The notes below the pieces were generated by a model, which saw only the letters and a list, made by a program, of their open reading frames with translations, was not told where the DNA came from and did no database searches. From positions 1-50,824 of the forward strand of contig VSDH01000018.1 in assembly GCA_008636105.1 (NCBI GenBank): a DNA stretch of 50,824 nucleotides, in the 5' to 3' direction. Shown piece by piece: positions 17,387-27,932 of this stretch. Positions within the stretch are counted from its first letter, which is position 1. Each line of letters opens with the position of its first letter. The DNA is from Candidatus Scalindua sediminis (GTDB taxonomy: Bacteria > Planctomycetota > Brocadiia > Brocadiales > Scalinduaceae). The position numbers and the translations under genes were made by a program.

Positions 17387-19222
17387 TTATCTCCTGGGGT
17401 TTTGAAATATGCTTCTGATGATGGTTTTTGTTAGAAAGATTGTAAGATGGTATAACGTTGCAATGAAATTTCTATTTAGGGCAAGTTTTAAGAAGATTAT
17501 GGGCTTCTTTGTCTTGTTTGCCCTCGCTATATCGTATCTGCTGGAGAGGGCAACAATCCTTTTAAGAGGCGTATGTTCCTCAAAATTCAGGATGTCATCC
17601 AGATAAAAAGATATGCATCGATAGCCATCTGTTTTTTTACTGTCCGTTATTGATAGATCTGCTGAGCTTCCATTCATCGTAAACTTAAAGTCAACACTAT
17701 TGCCCTTTGAATGAAAGAATCTAAATATAACTTTGCCGCCAAGATTCTTTAATAACTTGGCATCTCTAAATTTAGCATTCTTTATGTTGCCTCCCACAAG
17801 GGCATGTAAGTATTCGTACATATAGTTCTTCAAGTCACTGAGACTGTTTCTGTCGTCATTTTTTTCGATAACGGCTACGTTTATTAAGCGATATATAGCT
17901 TCAAGAACTGTACCTGAAATTGTGCGTTGTCGGTTAGATGCGTCTATGCCGTAAAATTTACCGTTACAATAAGCCAGCATCTTCTTGAGCGTCTTAAGGT
18001 CTATATTGTTGGGTTCTATCACAGTTCCGAAGTTGTTGTACATATCCCATCTATAGCTGTTTATGGAGTTTGCTCTTTTATATTCCTCATAGATGGGAGT
18101 TCCAGGGTATGGGGTCATTACCATGAATACGGCCTGTTTCAGGCCTACCGTTTTAGCGTATTCGGGATACCTCTTTATGTCTTCCACTGTTTCATTGAGG
18201 TGGCCGATTATAAAATATCCCTGCACCTTTATCTTATAATCATTCAATATTTCAATGGCCTTTTCACAGGTTTTTGGGTTTGTGCCTTTTCTTATTCTCT
18301 TTAAGGTTTCCAGATTTGGACTTTCAATTCCAAGGCTTACGTGTCTCAAGCCAATATCATGTAGCTTTTGCATTATGTGTTCGGCCCGGATAATGTCTGT
18401 GGTTCTGCTTTCCGTCCATATCTTGAAATTAGTTAAATTGTTCTCAGACATTAAGTCGACAATCTTCTCCATCCTGTCCACATCTGTTAATACGTTTGCA
18501 TCCCATATCTTGAGTATCTTACGTTTCTTGGTGGTGTGTATCATCTTCAGTTCTTCAATCACGTTTAAGGGACTTCTATACCGCCAGTTTTTATTCACCA
18601 TGTCATTTGAACAGAAAGAACACTTTATCCTGCAACCTCTTGAGGTAAATACGGTATCAAATAAATAATCGGTGCCCTTATTTCCAAACCGCTTTGGCCT
18701 TATCTCGCGCATGGGTTGAGGAAGCACATCAAGGTTTTCAATGACACCCCTGTCTGGATTGTGTATGACATTGCCATTATCTTTGAATGATAGACCTAAA
18801 ACACCTTCTGAGGAACCTTCATTGACAAGCTCTTTAAAGGTAAATTCTCCCTCACCTCTAATTACGGCATCAACGTAGGGGGATTTAAGCACTTCACCTG
18901 GTAGTGCTGTAGGGTGATACCCTCCCAGAACTACGTATAAATTATACTTTTTGGCAATCCTGGCGTACTCCAGCGCATTAGAATAGGCGCCTGTCATGGA
19001 GGAGATGCCTATCATATCGGCTGGGTGGGTTCTTAAATATCTCTCAAAGTCGTGTAGAGGATTAGATGCATATGTGTTTACGGGAATGGTTATTGAATCA
19101 ACGTCGTTCTTTACCATTCCAGCAAGGTAGCATACTTCGGTAATATCGGAAAGTATCAAACCATAAGGTATGTCTACTTTCTGGGGGGCCTTTAATAAAC
19201 AAACGTTTTTAAAATAACTCAT
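17387..19222 (-). CDS. B12-binding-domain radical SAM protein
   Basis: A 611-residue class B-type radical SAM enzyme. Residues 1-140 form a Rossmann-like B12-binding domain (IGISSMTGAYSNALEYARIAKKYNLYVVLGGYHPTALP, RGEGEFTFKELV) without the classic DxHxxG motif. The radical SAM core begins FTSRGCRIKCSFC with C197, C201 and C204 holding the 4Fe-4S cluster, and continues with IKVQGYFIIGHLNETVEDIKRYPEYAKT and MVMTPYPGTPIYEEY. The C-terminal 180 residues are unassigned and end in a basic, hydrophobic tail. Substrate is unknown; relatives methylate or rearrange lipids, cofactors or antibiotics. It overlaps leuA by four bases, so it is translated with the leucine pathway genes. Confidence 0.85.
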   Translation of the reverse strand: MSYFKNVCLLKAPQKVDIPYGLILSDITEVCYLAGMVKNDVDSITIPVNTYASNPLHDFERYLRTHPADMIGISSMTGAYSNALEYARIAKKYNLYVVLGGYHPTALPGEVLKSPYVDAVIRGEGEFTFKELVNEGSSEGVLGLSFKDNGNVIHNPDRGVIENLDVLPQPMREIRPKRFGNKGTDYLFDTVFTSRGCRIKCSFCSNDMVNKNWRYRSPLNVIEELKMIHTTKKRKILKIWDANVLTDVDRMEKIVDLMSENNLTNFKIWTESRTTDIIRAEHIMQKLHDIGLRHVSLGIESPNLETLKRIRKGTNPKTCEKAIEILNDYKIKVQGYFIIGHLNETVEDIKRYPEYAKTVGLKQAVFMVMTPYPGTPIYEEYKRANSINSYRWDMYNNFGTVIEPNNIDLKTLKKMLAYCNGKFYGIDASNRQRTISGTVLEAIYRLINVAVIEKNDDRNSLSDLKNYMYEYLHALVGGNIKNAKFRDAKLLKNLGGKVIFRFFHSKGNSVDFKFTMNGSSADLSITDSKKTDGYRCISFYLDDILNFEEHTPLKRIVALSSRYDIARANKTKKPIIFLKLALNRNFIATLYHLTIFLTKTIIRSIFQNPRR

Positions 19223-20730
19223 TTCTTGGAGCGTTTTATTTTATTTATAGCGTTAAGATATGCTTTAGCACTCGCTTCGATTATGTCTGTACTTACGGCG
19301 CGACCTCTATAGCTTTTACCTTCAACATCCACCTCAACAATAACCTCTCCCATGGCGTCCTTTCCACTCGTTATTGCCCTGATATTGTAATCGAGGAGTG
19401 TCCCTTTTGTTCCAGTTATTAAATCAATTGTCTTGAAAAGGGCATCAATTGGCCCGTCACCTATTGTCGCATCGTCTACAATCTTGTCCTTTCCAACACG
19501 GAGTCTTACGCCTGCAGTCGGTATGGTATTAGGTCCGCAACTTATACTTAGACTGTCGAGTTCGTAAATATGTGGAACTTCTGATTTTTCGTCCTGTATT
19601 AAAGCTTCGATATCCTGATCATAAATATCTTTTTTTTTGTCAGCCAGAATTTTAAATTGATTGAAAGTATGCTCAAGTTCTTCATCAGAGAGTTCATAGC
19701 CCAGCTCCATGATACGTTTTTTAAATGCGTGTCGGCCAGAAAGTTTACCCAGAACGATTTTAGTCTTTGGTAAGCCAACCTCTTCTGGCCTCATAATCTC
19801 ATAAGTTGTCCGTTCTTTTAAAATTCCATCCTGATGCACACCGGATTCATGTGCAAACGCATTTTCTCCTACTATTGCCTTATTCCTTTGTACCCATAAT
19901 CCTGTTAAGCCGCTAACAATCTTGCTGGTGGCCAGAAGTTCATGTGTTTTTATTCGTGTAGTATGTCCAAAAAAGTCTTTTCTAGTTTTGAGTGCCATAA
20001 CGATTTCTTCCAGTGATGCATTGCCAGCTCTTTCTCCAATTCCATTTATAGTACATTCTACTTGAGTTGCACCTACTTTTATTGCTGTCAGCGAATTGGC
20101 AACGGCCAAACCAAGGTCATCATGACAGTGAACGCTGATTACAGCCTCGCTGATGTTTTTTACATTTTCTTTCAGGCTTTTTATTAATGATGCGTATTGT
20201 TCTGGTACTGCGTATCCGACTGTATCCGGAATGTTTACGGTTTTTGCCCCTGCATCAATTACGGATTCAACGACTTCTGCAAGGAAGTCTGGTTCGGTCC
20301 TTGTTGCGTCTTCAGGGGAAAATTCTACGTCGTCAACATATTTTCTTGCGTGTTTTACTCCTTTTACGGCAATCTTTATAATCTCATCTTTTGCTTTAGC
20401 CAATTTAAATTTTCGGTGAATTTTCGATGTTGCAAGAAAGACGTGAATCCTGGGTGACTTAGCGTGTTTGAGCGCCTTGGCCGCACATTCTATATCCTTC
20501 TCAACGGCCCGTGCCAGTGCAGCAATGCTTACGCCTCGTATCTCCTTCGCAATGTTACTTACAGATTTGAAATCACCTTCTGATGTTATTGGGAACCCTG
20601 CTTCTATTATGTCAACGTTCAAATTGGAGAGCTGCCTTGCTATCTGGAGTTTTTCTTTTGGGTCAAGACTTGCACCCGGAGATTGTTCTCCATCTCTTAA
20701 AGTAGTGTCAAAAATTTTGATTCTCGCCAT
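19219..20730 (-). CDS. leuA: 2-isopropylmalate synthase
   Basis: LeuA condenses acetyl-CoA with 2-oxoisovalerate, the first committed step of leucine synthesis. The 503-residue length fits the bacterial long form. The TIM-barrel start IKIFDTTLRDGEQSPGASL (residues 4-22), the metal site SVHCHDDLGLAVANSLTAIKVGATQVECTINGIGERAGNASLEE and the linker are intact. The C-terminal regulatory domain (from about residue 375) ends VDVEGKSYRGRAVSTDIIEASAKAYLNAINK, the leucine-feedback region. Citramalate synthase is the main alternative but is less likely with this context. It lies one base after ilvC and overlaps the radical SAM gene. Confidence 0.94.
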   Translation of the reverse strand: MARIKIFDTTLRDGEQSPGASLDPKEKLQIARQLSNLNVDIIEAGFPITSEGDFKSVSNIAKEIRGVSIAALARAVEKDIECAAKALKHAKSPRIHVFLATSKIHRKFKLAKAKDEIIKIAVKGVKHARKYVDDVEFSPEDATRTEPDFLAEVVESVIDAGAKTVNIPDTVGYAVPEQYASLIKSLKENVKNISEAVISVHCHDDLGLAVANSLTAIKVGATQVECTINGIGERAGNASLEEIVMALKTRKDFFGHTTRIKTHELLATSKIVSGLTGLWVQRNKAIVGENAFAHESGVHQDGILKERTTYEIMRPEEVGLPKTKIVLGKLSGRHAFKKRIMELGYELSDEELEHTFNQFKILADKKKDIYDQDIEALIQDEKSEVPHIYELDSLSISCGPNTIPTAGVRLRVGKDKIVDDATIGDGPIDALFKTIDLITGTKGTLLDYNIRAITSGKDAMGEVIVEVDVEGKSYRGRAVSTDIIEASAKAYLNAINKIKRSKK

Positions 20731-20731
20731 A

Positions 20732-21748
<1,017 letters not shown>

Positions 21749-21757
21749 TTAAAAATA

Positions 21758-22237
21758 TTACTTTGGACCACGGTTCATTGCAATTCTACCTGTTCGCGCT
21801 ACCTCCTTTATGCCGTATGGGCGGAGCAAATCTAACATTGCTTCAAGCCTGTCCTCTGGGCCTGATATTTCTATAACCATGTCTTTTTGTCCAACATCTA
21901 TGATCTTTCCTCTAAAGACATCTACTAATTCCACAACCTCACTCCTTTTCCCTGGTACAGCACTTACTTTGATAAGCATCAGGTCGCGCTCTACATAGTC
22001 AGTGCCGGTAAAATCTGTTACTTTGATTGTATCTATAACTTTTCCCAGTTGTTTTCGAACCTGTTCAAGTATTGAATCATCACCACTAACGACGATAGTC
22101 ATTCTGGATATGTTCATGTTTTCAGTTTCACCAACAGCCAGGCTTTCTATATTGAATCCTCTGCCGCTAAATAGACCGGTGATACGTGCAAGTACCCCAA
22201 CCTTATTTTCAACCAAAACAGATATTACATGTTTCAT
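21758..22237 (-). CDS. ilvN: Acetolactate synthase small (regulatory) subunit
   Basis: The 159-residue protein begins MKHVISVLVENKVGVLARITGLFSGRGFNIESLAVG, the ACT domain of the IlvN/IlvH family, and continues with a C-terminal domain ending DLLRPYGIKEVARTGRIAMNRG. The ACT domain binds valine and controls the catalytic subunit. The catalytic subunit IlvB, usually just upstream, is not present here: larC takes that place. The acetolactate synthase large subunit must therefore be encoded elsewhere in the genome. The gene starts the branched-chain block of the (-) operon. Confidence 0.95.
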   Translation of the reverse strand: MKHVISVLVENKVGVLARITGLFSGRGFNIESLAVGETENMNISRMTIVVSGDDSILEQVRKQLGKVIDTIKVTDFTGTDYVERDLMLIKVSAVPGKRSEVVELVDVFRGKIIDVGQKDMVIEISGPEDRLEAMLDLLRPYGIKEVARTGRIAMNRGPK

Positions 22238-22300
22238 AATAAATTAGCTCCTTTCAGTCACTAATTTTATGATCGTTTTTGTAAAGAAATTTTCGGGGCA

Positions 22301-23491
22301 TTATTTTTTAACTAGCTGAGCAGCCTTTATGGCAGCATTGTAAACCAGTTTTAGTGGAAGACCCCTGTCATCTGCAATTTTTTTGCAATCCTCATGTTCA
22401 GGGCTTATATTTTTTATGTATCCATTAAGCATCCCCATCTTTACCTTGATTATGCCGAATTCAGTTTGTACATCAACTAACTTCCGGGAGAGTTTATTAC
22501 GGCCTACTTTATATTTCCTGATGCCAAACGTTGTAGATTGTTTGAATATAACATCTTCTACCTTTGATAGGTTTGCATCATCCACAATAATGCTAATAAG
22601 TATTCCAGGGCGAGATTTTTTCATTTGAACCGGTGTTATATATCCATCCAATGCCCCACTCTCCAAGACCTTTTCAAGCAGATAACCAAAATGTTCTCCA
22701 GGCATATCGTCAATATTCGTCTCTACCATCCAAACCTCATCTTGTTCACATACCGAAATTGTTTCCCCAATCATCACCCTCAGGAGGTTGGGTATTTGAG
22801 AAATCTTATAACTCCCTGCGCCATATCCGACTTGTAACAATGAAATCTCCGGGCACATTTCAACGTTTTCACCTAACGTTGTCAGGATTGCGGCCCCGGT
22901 GGGTGTAATAAGCTCATGTTTTATATTCGTTCCTATTACGTGATACCCTTTCAAGAGTTCAATGGTTGCAGGAGCCGGTATCGGGAACTCTCCATCATGA
23001 CATTTTACAAATCCGGTACCGGTCCTTATCGGTGAAAAGTATATCTTTTCAATCTTAAGGTCGTAAATGGCGATTACGGATCCTACAATGTCTATAATTG
23101 AATCGATAGCACCAACTTCGTGAAAATGAACGTCATCTGGTGAAGCATTATGTACCTTTGCCTCTGCCTTTGCAAGATTTTCAAAAATCTTAACACTATC
23201 TCTTTTGACATCTTCACTTAATGTGCTTCCATTAATGATTTTAGTTATATCCTTGAGAGTCCTTCTATAATTATTTTTCTTGTCTGTTTTCTCATCGGGT
23301 ATTATTACATCGAATTTTGTCCCGGCGATTCCAGACCGAATCACCTTTTTTAAATCAAGTTCATAGTTTTTTGTCTCAAGTTTTTTGAGTTCTTCCGCAA
23401 GCTTATCCAGACTAAATCCAGCATCTATTAAAGCTCCCAGAATCATGTCACCACTGGCACCAGAGAAACAATCAAAATACGCAATCTTCAT
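22301..23491 (-). CDS. larC: Nickel-pincer cofactor biosynthesis protein LarC
   Basis: LarC inserts nickel into pyridinium-3,5-bisthiocarboxylate mononucleotide, completing the cofactor of lactate racemase and related isomerases. The 396-residue protein starts MKIAYFDCFSGASGDMILGALIDAGF and has the FHEVGAIDSIIDIVGS motif (histidines near 123) and ETNIDDMPGEHFGYLLEKVLESGALD, all typical. In some lactobacilli larC needs a frameshift; here it is one uninterrupted frame. No larA, larB or larE is adjacent, so the role is inferred from family. A promoter match lies at 23562-23590, and ilvN follows after 63 bases. Confidence 0.9.
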   Translation of the reverse strand: MKIAYFDCFSGASGDMILGALIDAGFSLDKLAEELKKLETKNYELDLKKVIRSGIAGTKFDVIIPDEKTDKKNNYRRTLKDITKIINGSTLSEDVKRDSVKIFENLAKAEAKVHNASPDDVHFHEVGAIDSIIDIVGSVIAIYDLKIEKIYFSPIRTGTGFVKCHDGEFPIPAPATIELLKGYHVIGTNIKHELITPTGAAILTTLGENVEMCPEISLLQVGYGAGSYKISQIPNLLRVMIGETISVCEQDEVWMVETNIDDMPGEHFGYLLEKVLESGALDGYITPVQMKKSRPGILISIIVDDANLSKVEDVIFKQSTTFGIRKYKVGRNKLSRKLVDVQTEFGIIKVKMGMLNGYIKNISPEHEDCKKIADDRGLPLKLVYNAAIKAAQLVKK

Positions 23492-23561
23492 AGATATCTT
23501 TAATTCAAAATATTACAAGTTCTTTTATTGTATAAAGTTATTGAAATAAGTCTGTTTAAAA

Positions 23562-23590
23562 ATCTTAGCACACGCCTTTTATAGAGTCAA
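23562..23590 (-). promoter_or_regulatory. Predicted promoter of larC-ilvN-ilvC-leuA
   Basis: On the minus strand TTGACT (23590-23585), a 17-base spacer and TAAGAT (23567-23562) lie about 70 bases before the larC start. It is back to back with the nadD promoter at 23614-23641. Confidence 0.45.
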
Positions 23591-23613
23591 ACAAAAAGCA
23601 ATTCCATATTGTA

Positions 23614-23641
23614 TTGACATAAATAGTGGGTAATTTATAAT
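23614..23641 (+). promoter_or_regulatory. Consensus sigma-70 promoter of nadD
   Basis: TTGACA (23614-23619), a 16-base spacer and TATAAT (23636-23641) match both hexamers perfectly. The nadD start codon is 66 bases downstream of the -10 box. Confidence 0.65.
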
Positions 23642-23707
23642 TAACTCCAAGATATTTGAGGATTTTCATTGTTACTGAAAGCATATTTAAGAAGGGATTG
23701 AACGGAA

Positions 23708-24367
23708 TTGAAAAATAGAGACAATATTTCTGATTTGGCACACCAGAGAGGGATTGGCGTATTCGGTGGAACCTTTAATCCAATTCATGTGGGACATCTT
23801 GTTATGGCAGAAGAGGTTTACAATTACCACCATTTATCAAAGGTTCTCTTTATACCTGCATATATACCTCCTCATAAATCAACTACAGATTTGGTGGATG
23901 CTCATCATCGTTATCAAATGGTACAAGAGGCAATTAGCAGAAATGAAAATTTTGAAGTATCTGACTTTGAAATCAAACGTAAAGTAAGGTCCTATACTAT
24001 AGATACTGTAAATGAGCTTCTAAATTTATATGGAAAAGATTGTGAGGTTTTTTTGATTATGGGTGCTGATTCATTAAATGAGCTGGTATTATGGAAGGAC
24101 ATTAAAAAACTTTCGGAATTATGCCATTTCGTTATCGTAAATAGACCCGGATACTCGACTGATGTGTCAGGCAGCCTTGCTGATGTTATTGGCAAAGATA
24201 AAGTATTGGATATGGAGAGATTGGAAGTGCAAATTTCACCCATTGGAATATCATCTACAGATATTCGAAAAAGGTTAAGAGAAGGGGCTGACGTAAGTGG
24301 TCTCGTACCACCATGTGTTGAGGTATATATAGGGAAGCATGGTTTATACTCGCCCGCCCGTGCCTGA
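23708..24367 (+). CDS. nadD: Nicotinate-nucleotide adenylyltransferase
   Basis: NadD makes deamido-NAD from nicotinate mononucleotide and ATP. The 219-residue protein carries the nucleotidyltransferase motif GVFGGTFNPIHVGHLVMAEEV (HxGH at about 27-30), the PPHKS segment, FLIMGADSLNELVLWKD and the second motif ISSTDIRKRLREG near 186. It begins with TTG; no ATG or GTG fits the expected N-terminus. The usual ending, YIGKHGLY, is followed by SPARA and stop, which are read from a GC palindrome that also lies downstream; the element has thus replaced the natural C-terminus. The perfect promoter upstream suggests steady expression. Confidence 0.94.
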   Translation: MKNRDNISDLAHQRGIGVFGGTFNPIHVGHLVMAEEVYNYHHLSKVLFIPAYIPPHKSTTDLVDAHHRYQMVQEAISRNENFEVSDFEIKRKVRSYTIDTVNELLNLYGKDCEVFLIMGADSLNELVLWKDIKKLSELCHFVIVNRPGYSTDVSGSLADVIGKDKVLDMERLEVQISPIGISSTDIRKRLREGADVSGLVPPCVEVYIGKHGLYSPARA

Positions 24368-24384
24368 TCGGACGGGAAGGAGGG
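24351..24384. repeat. GC-rich palindrome at the 3' end of nadD
   Basis: CCCGT (24357-24361) and ACGGG (24372-24376) form the inner stem, with further GC-rich arms. It resembles the insert at 16806-16836. It supplies the last five codons and the stop of nadD. Confidence 0.5.
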
Positions 24385-24576
24385 AAATAGCGGTGGTTAT
24401 AAATCCAGCGTAACCCAAGTGAACTATAACAATTATACAAAAAAAAGAGAAATGGATATTGCAAAGCAAGTTGACTAATGCTTTATTATAATTGTTTTTA
24501 GTTAATTCCGTTTCGTTTCAATATTTTCTTTATGCCATCCCTGCCAGGCGGATAGTTTGGTGGGTGTGGCCAATTT

Positions 24577-25137
24577 ATGAAAATGGATAGAGAAAAGGCA
24601 TTACAACTATTATCAAGTCATCTCAAGGCTGAAAATCTATTAAAACATTGTTTGGCAAGCGAAGCTATAATGAGGAGTCTTGCAAAAGAATTAAATGAAG
24701 ATATTGAAAAATGGGGCATAGCAGGGCTCCTTCATGATCTAGATTTTGAAAAGACAAAAGACGATCCTGCCAATCATACATTAGTTTCGGCTGATATCTT
24801 AGAAGACCATGGTATAGATGACGAAATAATTAAGGCAATAAAAGGTCACAATGCGGAAGCCCTGGGTATAAATAGGGAAAGTAAACTTGATTTTGCATTG
24901 GCTGCTGCCGAGACTGTTACAGGGTTAATTATTGCTACGGCATTGGTCTACCCTGATAAAAAGTTAAAAAGTGTGAAGACTAAATCCGTATTAAAAAGGA
25001 TGAAAGAAAGAGCATTTGCCAAGAATGTTAATAGAGAAATAATAAAAGAGTGTGAAAATCTTGGCATCGCCTTAGAAAGATTCATAGAGATTTCAATAGG
25101 AGCTATGCAAGAAATAAGCGATGACCTGGGTTTATGA
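24577..25137 (+). CDS. HD-domain hydrolase family protein
   Basis: A 186-residue soluble protein with an HD metal-binding fold: H24, H53-D54 in GLLHDLDFE, H91 in KGHNAE and D105 are all present in the order expected for HD-type hydrolases. Such proteins remove phosphates from nucleotides or related molecules, but the subfamily seen here, with HDLD rather than a long HDIG module, has no assigned substrate. A possible basis for relation to tRNA or nucleotide metabolism cannot be read from sequence. It follows nadD by 210 bases that include a second GC-rich stretch at 24540-24560. Confidence 0.8.
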   Translation: MKMDREKALQLLSSHLKAENLLKHCLASEAIMRSLAKELNEDIEKWGIAGLLHDLDFEKTKDDPANHTLVSADILEDHGIDDEIIKAIKGHNAEALGINRESKLDFALAAAETVTGLIIATALVYPDKKLKSVKTKSVLKRMKERAFAKNVNREIIKECENLGIALERFIEISIGAMQEISDDLGL

Positions 25138-25321
25138 TTGGTGCAACGAATTACAAGGATCATACTGTTGCAAAATCTTCTCAGAATAGACTCTCGACTT
25201 GGTCGGGGGGAGTCTAAAGAGGTCGGCGCTCATGATTTCGGGGCATTATAAGCGTGACATGATGACTGACTAAAAAGTTATACCGCATTTAATTTGCCGA
25301 ATCTGATTTCTATTACCTACC

Positions 25322-25894
25322 TTATTTCTTTTTTAGACTATCGTATTCTTCTGAAGTATTCAGATTCTTTATTGAGTTTTTAAACTTATCCGATGAATCC
25401 AAGCTATCCAACTTTACTACTTTAACATTAACTTGTGGAAAGAAACTGATTATCCTCAAGTTATTATTATCTAGCTCTCTCTTAATTGGCGCAATACAAT
25501 TTTTTGAGTAAAATGCATGAAGCGGCTCTAATCCTTTATTGCTTTGAGGGACCACAACATCGTGTCCTTCTAAAAAGCTTTTAAGATGTTTTATTAAGTC
25601 TATTTCAACAAATGGCATGTCACAGGCAAGTACAAAGGTGTAAAAACTGCTTGAATTAATAAGGCTAGTGTAGATGCCACCCAGCGGTCCCTTATTCAGG
25701 TAGATGTCTTTAATAATTGGTATGTTCAGGTGTTTATACTCTGATGGTGTATTGGCCGAAATGGTAATTTCATTAAATATTTCCCGAAGCAAATCTATCT
25801 GGTGTTCTATAAACGTCTTGCTCTCTAATTTGAGAAACGCCTTGTTAGAACCCATTCTGCTACTTTTACCACCAGCAAGGATTACTGCATTCAT
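25322..25894 (-). CDS. mobA: Molybdenum cofactor guanylyltransferase
   Basis: MobA attaches GMP to molybdopterin to make the bis-MGD cofactor of enzymes such as nitrate reductases and formate dehydrogenases. The 190-residue protein starts NAVILAGGKSSRMGSNKAFLKL, the nucleotide-binding signature, and has PIIKDIYLNKGPLGGIYTSL and VLACDMPFVEIDLI, as in MobA. The C-terminus is somewhat shorter and less conserved than in E. coli MobA, so close relatives in the same superfamily (MobA-like NTP transferases) remain possible. It lies 100 bases downstream of the aconitase gene on the same strand. Confidence 0.88.
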   Translation of the reverse strand: MNAVILAGGKSSRMGSNKAFLKLESKTFIEHQIDLLREIFNEITISANTPSEYKHLNIPIIKDIYLNKGPLGGIYTSLINSSSFYTFVLACDMPFVEIDLIKHLKSFLEGHDVVVPQSNKGLEPLHAFYSKNCIAPIKRELDNNNLRIISFFPQVNVKVVKLDSLDSSDKFKNSIKNLNTSEEYDSLKKK

Positions 25895-25994
25895 AGATTT
25901 TATCCTTTTAAGAAATGGTATGTTAAGATATTTTTTCAGAACACAATAGGAATGCTGTGTTCTTTGGCCGCTTTAATGGAACTTTCAGCCTCCC

Positions 25995-27932
25995 CTATGT
26001 CATAACCTTTCTTGCCTTTTTGCTCGCATAATTTACTAAACCACCACTGGCTATTGCATTTCGCTCTCCTTCGCTTAAATCGATTTTCGTCCTGATCGTT
26101 CTGCCATTGGTTTCGACTGTTACATGATTCTCCTTCAAGATTTCTTCTCTTACTTTTGGAAGCTTTATGACATCTCCCTCTTTTATAGAATTGTAGTCCT
26201 CCCAATCCTCGAAAAGAAGTGGAACAATTCCGAAGTTGACCAGATTGGAATAATGGATCCTTGCAAAACTCTTTACGATTTTTACCCTAATACCCAAATA
26301 CCTGGGAGCAATTGCAGCGTGTTCCCGTGAAGAACCCTGACCATAATTCTCACCACCGATTACCGCTGCATTACCAGCCCTCTTTGCCTTATCTGGAAAT
26401 TCAGGGTCAACTTGATTATATACAAATTTACTTATTTCGGGGATATTGCTTCGCAATGGCAATACCGTATTACCTGCTGGCATAATATGATCAGTCGTGA
26501 TATTATCGCCTGTCTTGAGGATTACCTTACACTCCAGGGACTCAGGTAGTTCTTCAAAATCGGGAAACGGCATAATGTTTGGTCCACGTATGATTTCTAC
26601 CTTTTCCGGATGGGATGCAGGTGGAATTATCATAGAATCATTTACGATATATTTTTTTGGAATTGACACCCTGGGGTAAGTTCCTAGATTTCTTGGGTCT
26701 CTGATTTCTCCGAATATACCGGCAGCTATTGCTGTCTCAGGGCTGCACAGATATATTCTGTCATCCTTTGTTCCGCTGCGTCCGGGAAAATTCCTTGGAA
26801 ATGTACGCAGAGAGACAGAACCTGATGCCGGAGACTGTCCCATCCCGATACATCCCAGACAACCTGATTGTTGAATTCTTACACCTGCATTTAACAGGGA
26901 AACAGTACCACCTTTAGCAGCAATATTTTCAAGTACCTGTATGCTGCCCGGATTGATTTCAAAAGACACGCGGTCGTGAATCTTTTTGTTTTCCAGAACC
27001 TTACAAACAATCATCAGGTCGCGGAAGGATGAATTGACTGAAGAACCCGTAATACACTGATCGACAGGTGTCCCCTCAACGTCCTTAACCTTTTTTACAT
27101 TGTCTGGAGAAGAAGGACACGCAATTAGTGGTTCGAGCTCTGATAAATTTATTTTGTCCAATTTGTCATATTTCGCTCCTTGGTCAGCCTTTAATTCAAC
27201 CCATACATCACCTCGGCTCTGAGATTGTAGGTATCTTTTAGTCTGTATGTCGGAAGGAAAGATGGTTGTTGTGGCCCCCAATTCTGCCCCCATGTTTGCT
27301 ATGGTGGCCCGGTCTGTTGCACTAAGACTTTTTACACCAGGCCCAAAATATTCGACGATATATCCTACCCCACCTTTTACAGAATGACGCCTCAACATCT
27401 CAAGTATTATATCTTTTCCGCTAACCCAATCTTGTAACTTTCCAGTGAGTTTTACTCCAAATGTTTTTGGGTATTTAAGATGATACGGTTCCCCGGCCAT
27501 GGCCAAAGCAACATCTAACCCACCTGCACCAATTGCTATCATACCCATTCCACCACCTGTGCAGGTGTGGCTATCTGAACCGAGCATGGTTTTTCCTGGA
27601 ATGCCAAACCGTTCGAAATGAACCTGATGTGATATTCCATTCCCTGGTTTCGAAAAATATAAGCCATACTTGGCTGAACACGTTTGTAAAAATAGATGGT
27701 CATCCATATTCTTAAAATCTGTTTGCAACAGATTGTGGTCGACATAGCTAACGGATAGTTCTGTTTTTACCTTATTAATTCCCATTTTTTCAAACTCGAG
27801 GTAAACCATGGTTCCTGTCGCATCTTGCGTAAGTGTATGGTCGATTCTAATACCTACTTCTTCACCCGGGATAGGGTTTCCTGTTAGCAGGTGCTGTTCT
27901 AATATCTTTTGAGACAAGGTCTTTTCTGCCAT
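25995..27932 (-). CDS. Aconitate hydratase
   Basis: A 645-residue member of the aconitase superfamily. The N-terminal domain shows DHTLTQDATGTMVYLEFE, GSDSHTCTGGGMGMIAIGAGGLDVA and the cluster motif SGCLGCIGMGQSPASG (two cysteines, with the third in SHTC). The swivel domain carries GDNITTDHIMPAGNTVLPLRSNIPEISKF and GSSREHAAIAPRYLG. It catalyses citrate-isocitrate interconversion; the length matches the form found in many anaerobes (about 640 residues) rather than AcnA or AcnB of enteric bacteria. A 3-isopropylmalate dehydratase or homoaconitase is less likely, because those are split or shorter. AAAGG precedes the ATG. Confidence 0.9.
   Translation of the reverse strand: MAEKTLSQKILEQHLLTGNPIPGEEVGIRIDHTLTQDATGTMVYLEFEKMGINKVKTELSVSYVDHNLLQTDFKNMDDHLFLQTCSAKYGLYFSKPGNGISHQVHFERFGIPGKTMLGSDSHTCTGGGMGMIAIGAGGLDVALAMAGEPYHLKYPKTFGVKLTGKLQDWVSGKDIILEMLRRHSVKGGVGYIVEYFGPGVKSLSATDRATIANMGAELGATTTIFPSDIQTKRYLQSQSRGDVWVELKADQGAKYDKLDKINLSELEPLIACPSSPDNVKKVKDVEGTPVDQCITGSSVNSSFRDLMIVCKVLENKKIHDRVSFEINPGSIQVLENIAAKGGTVSLLNAGVRIQQSGCLGCIGMGQSPASGSVSLRTFPRNFPGRSGTKDDRIYLCSPETAIAAGIFGEIRDPRNLGTYPRVSIPKKYIVNDSMIIPPASHPEKVEIIRGPNIMPFPDFEELPESLECKVILKTGDNITTDHIMPAGNTVLPLRSNIPEISKFVYNQVDPEFPDKAKRAGNAAVIGGENYGQGSSREHAAIAPRYLGIRVKIVKSFARIHYSNLVNFGIVPLLFEDWEDYNSIKEGDVIKLPKVREEILKENHVTVETNGRTIRTKIDLSEGERNAIASGGLVNYASKKARKVMT

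Noticed and set aside
22301..23491. Frameshift in larC as in lactobacilli
   Set aside because: The frame is continuous over 396 codons with both halves present.
25936..26205. 89-codon open frame on the minus strand
   Set aside because: It overlaps the 3' end of the aconitase gene in another frame and is a shadow.
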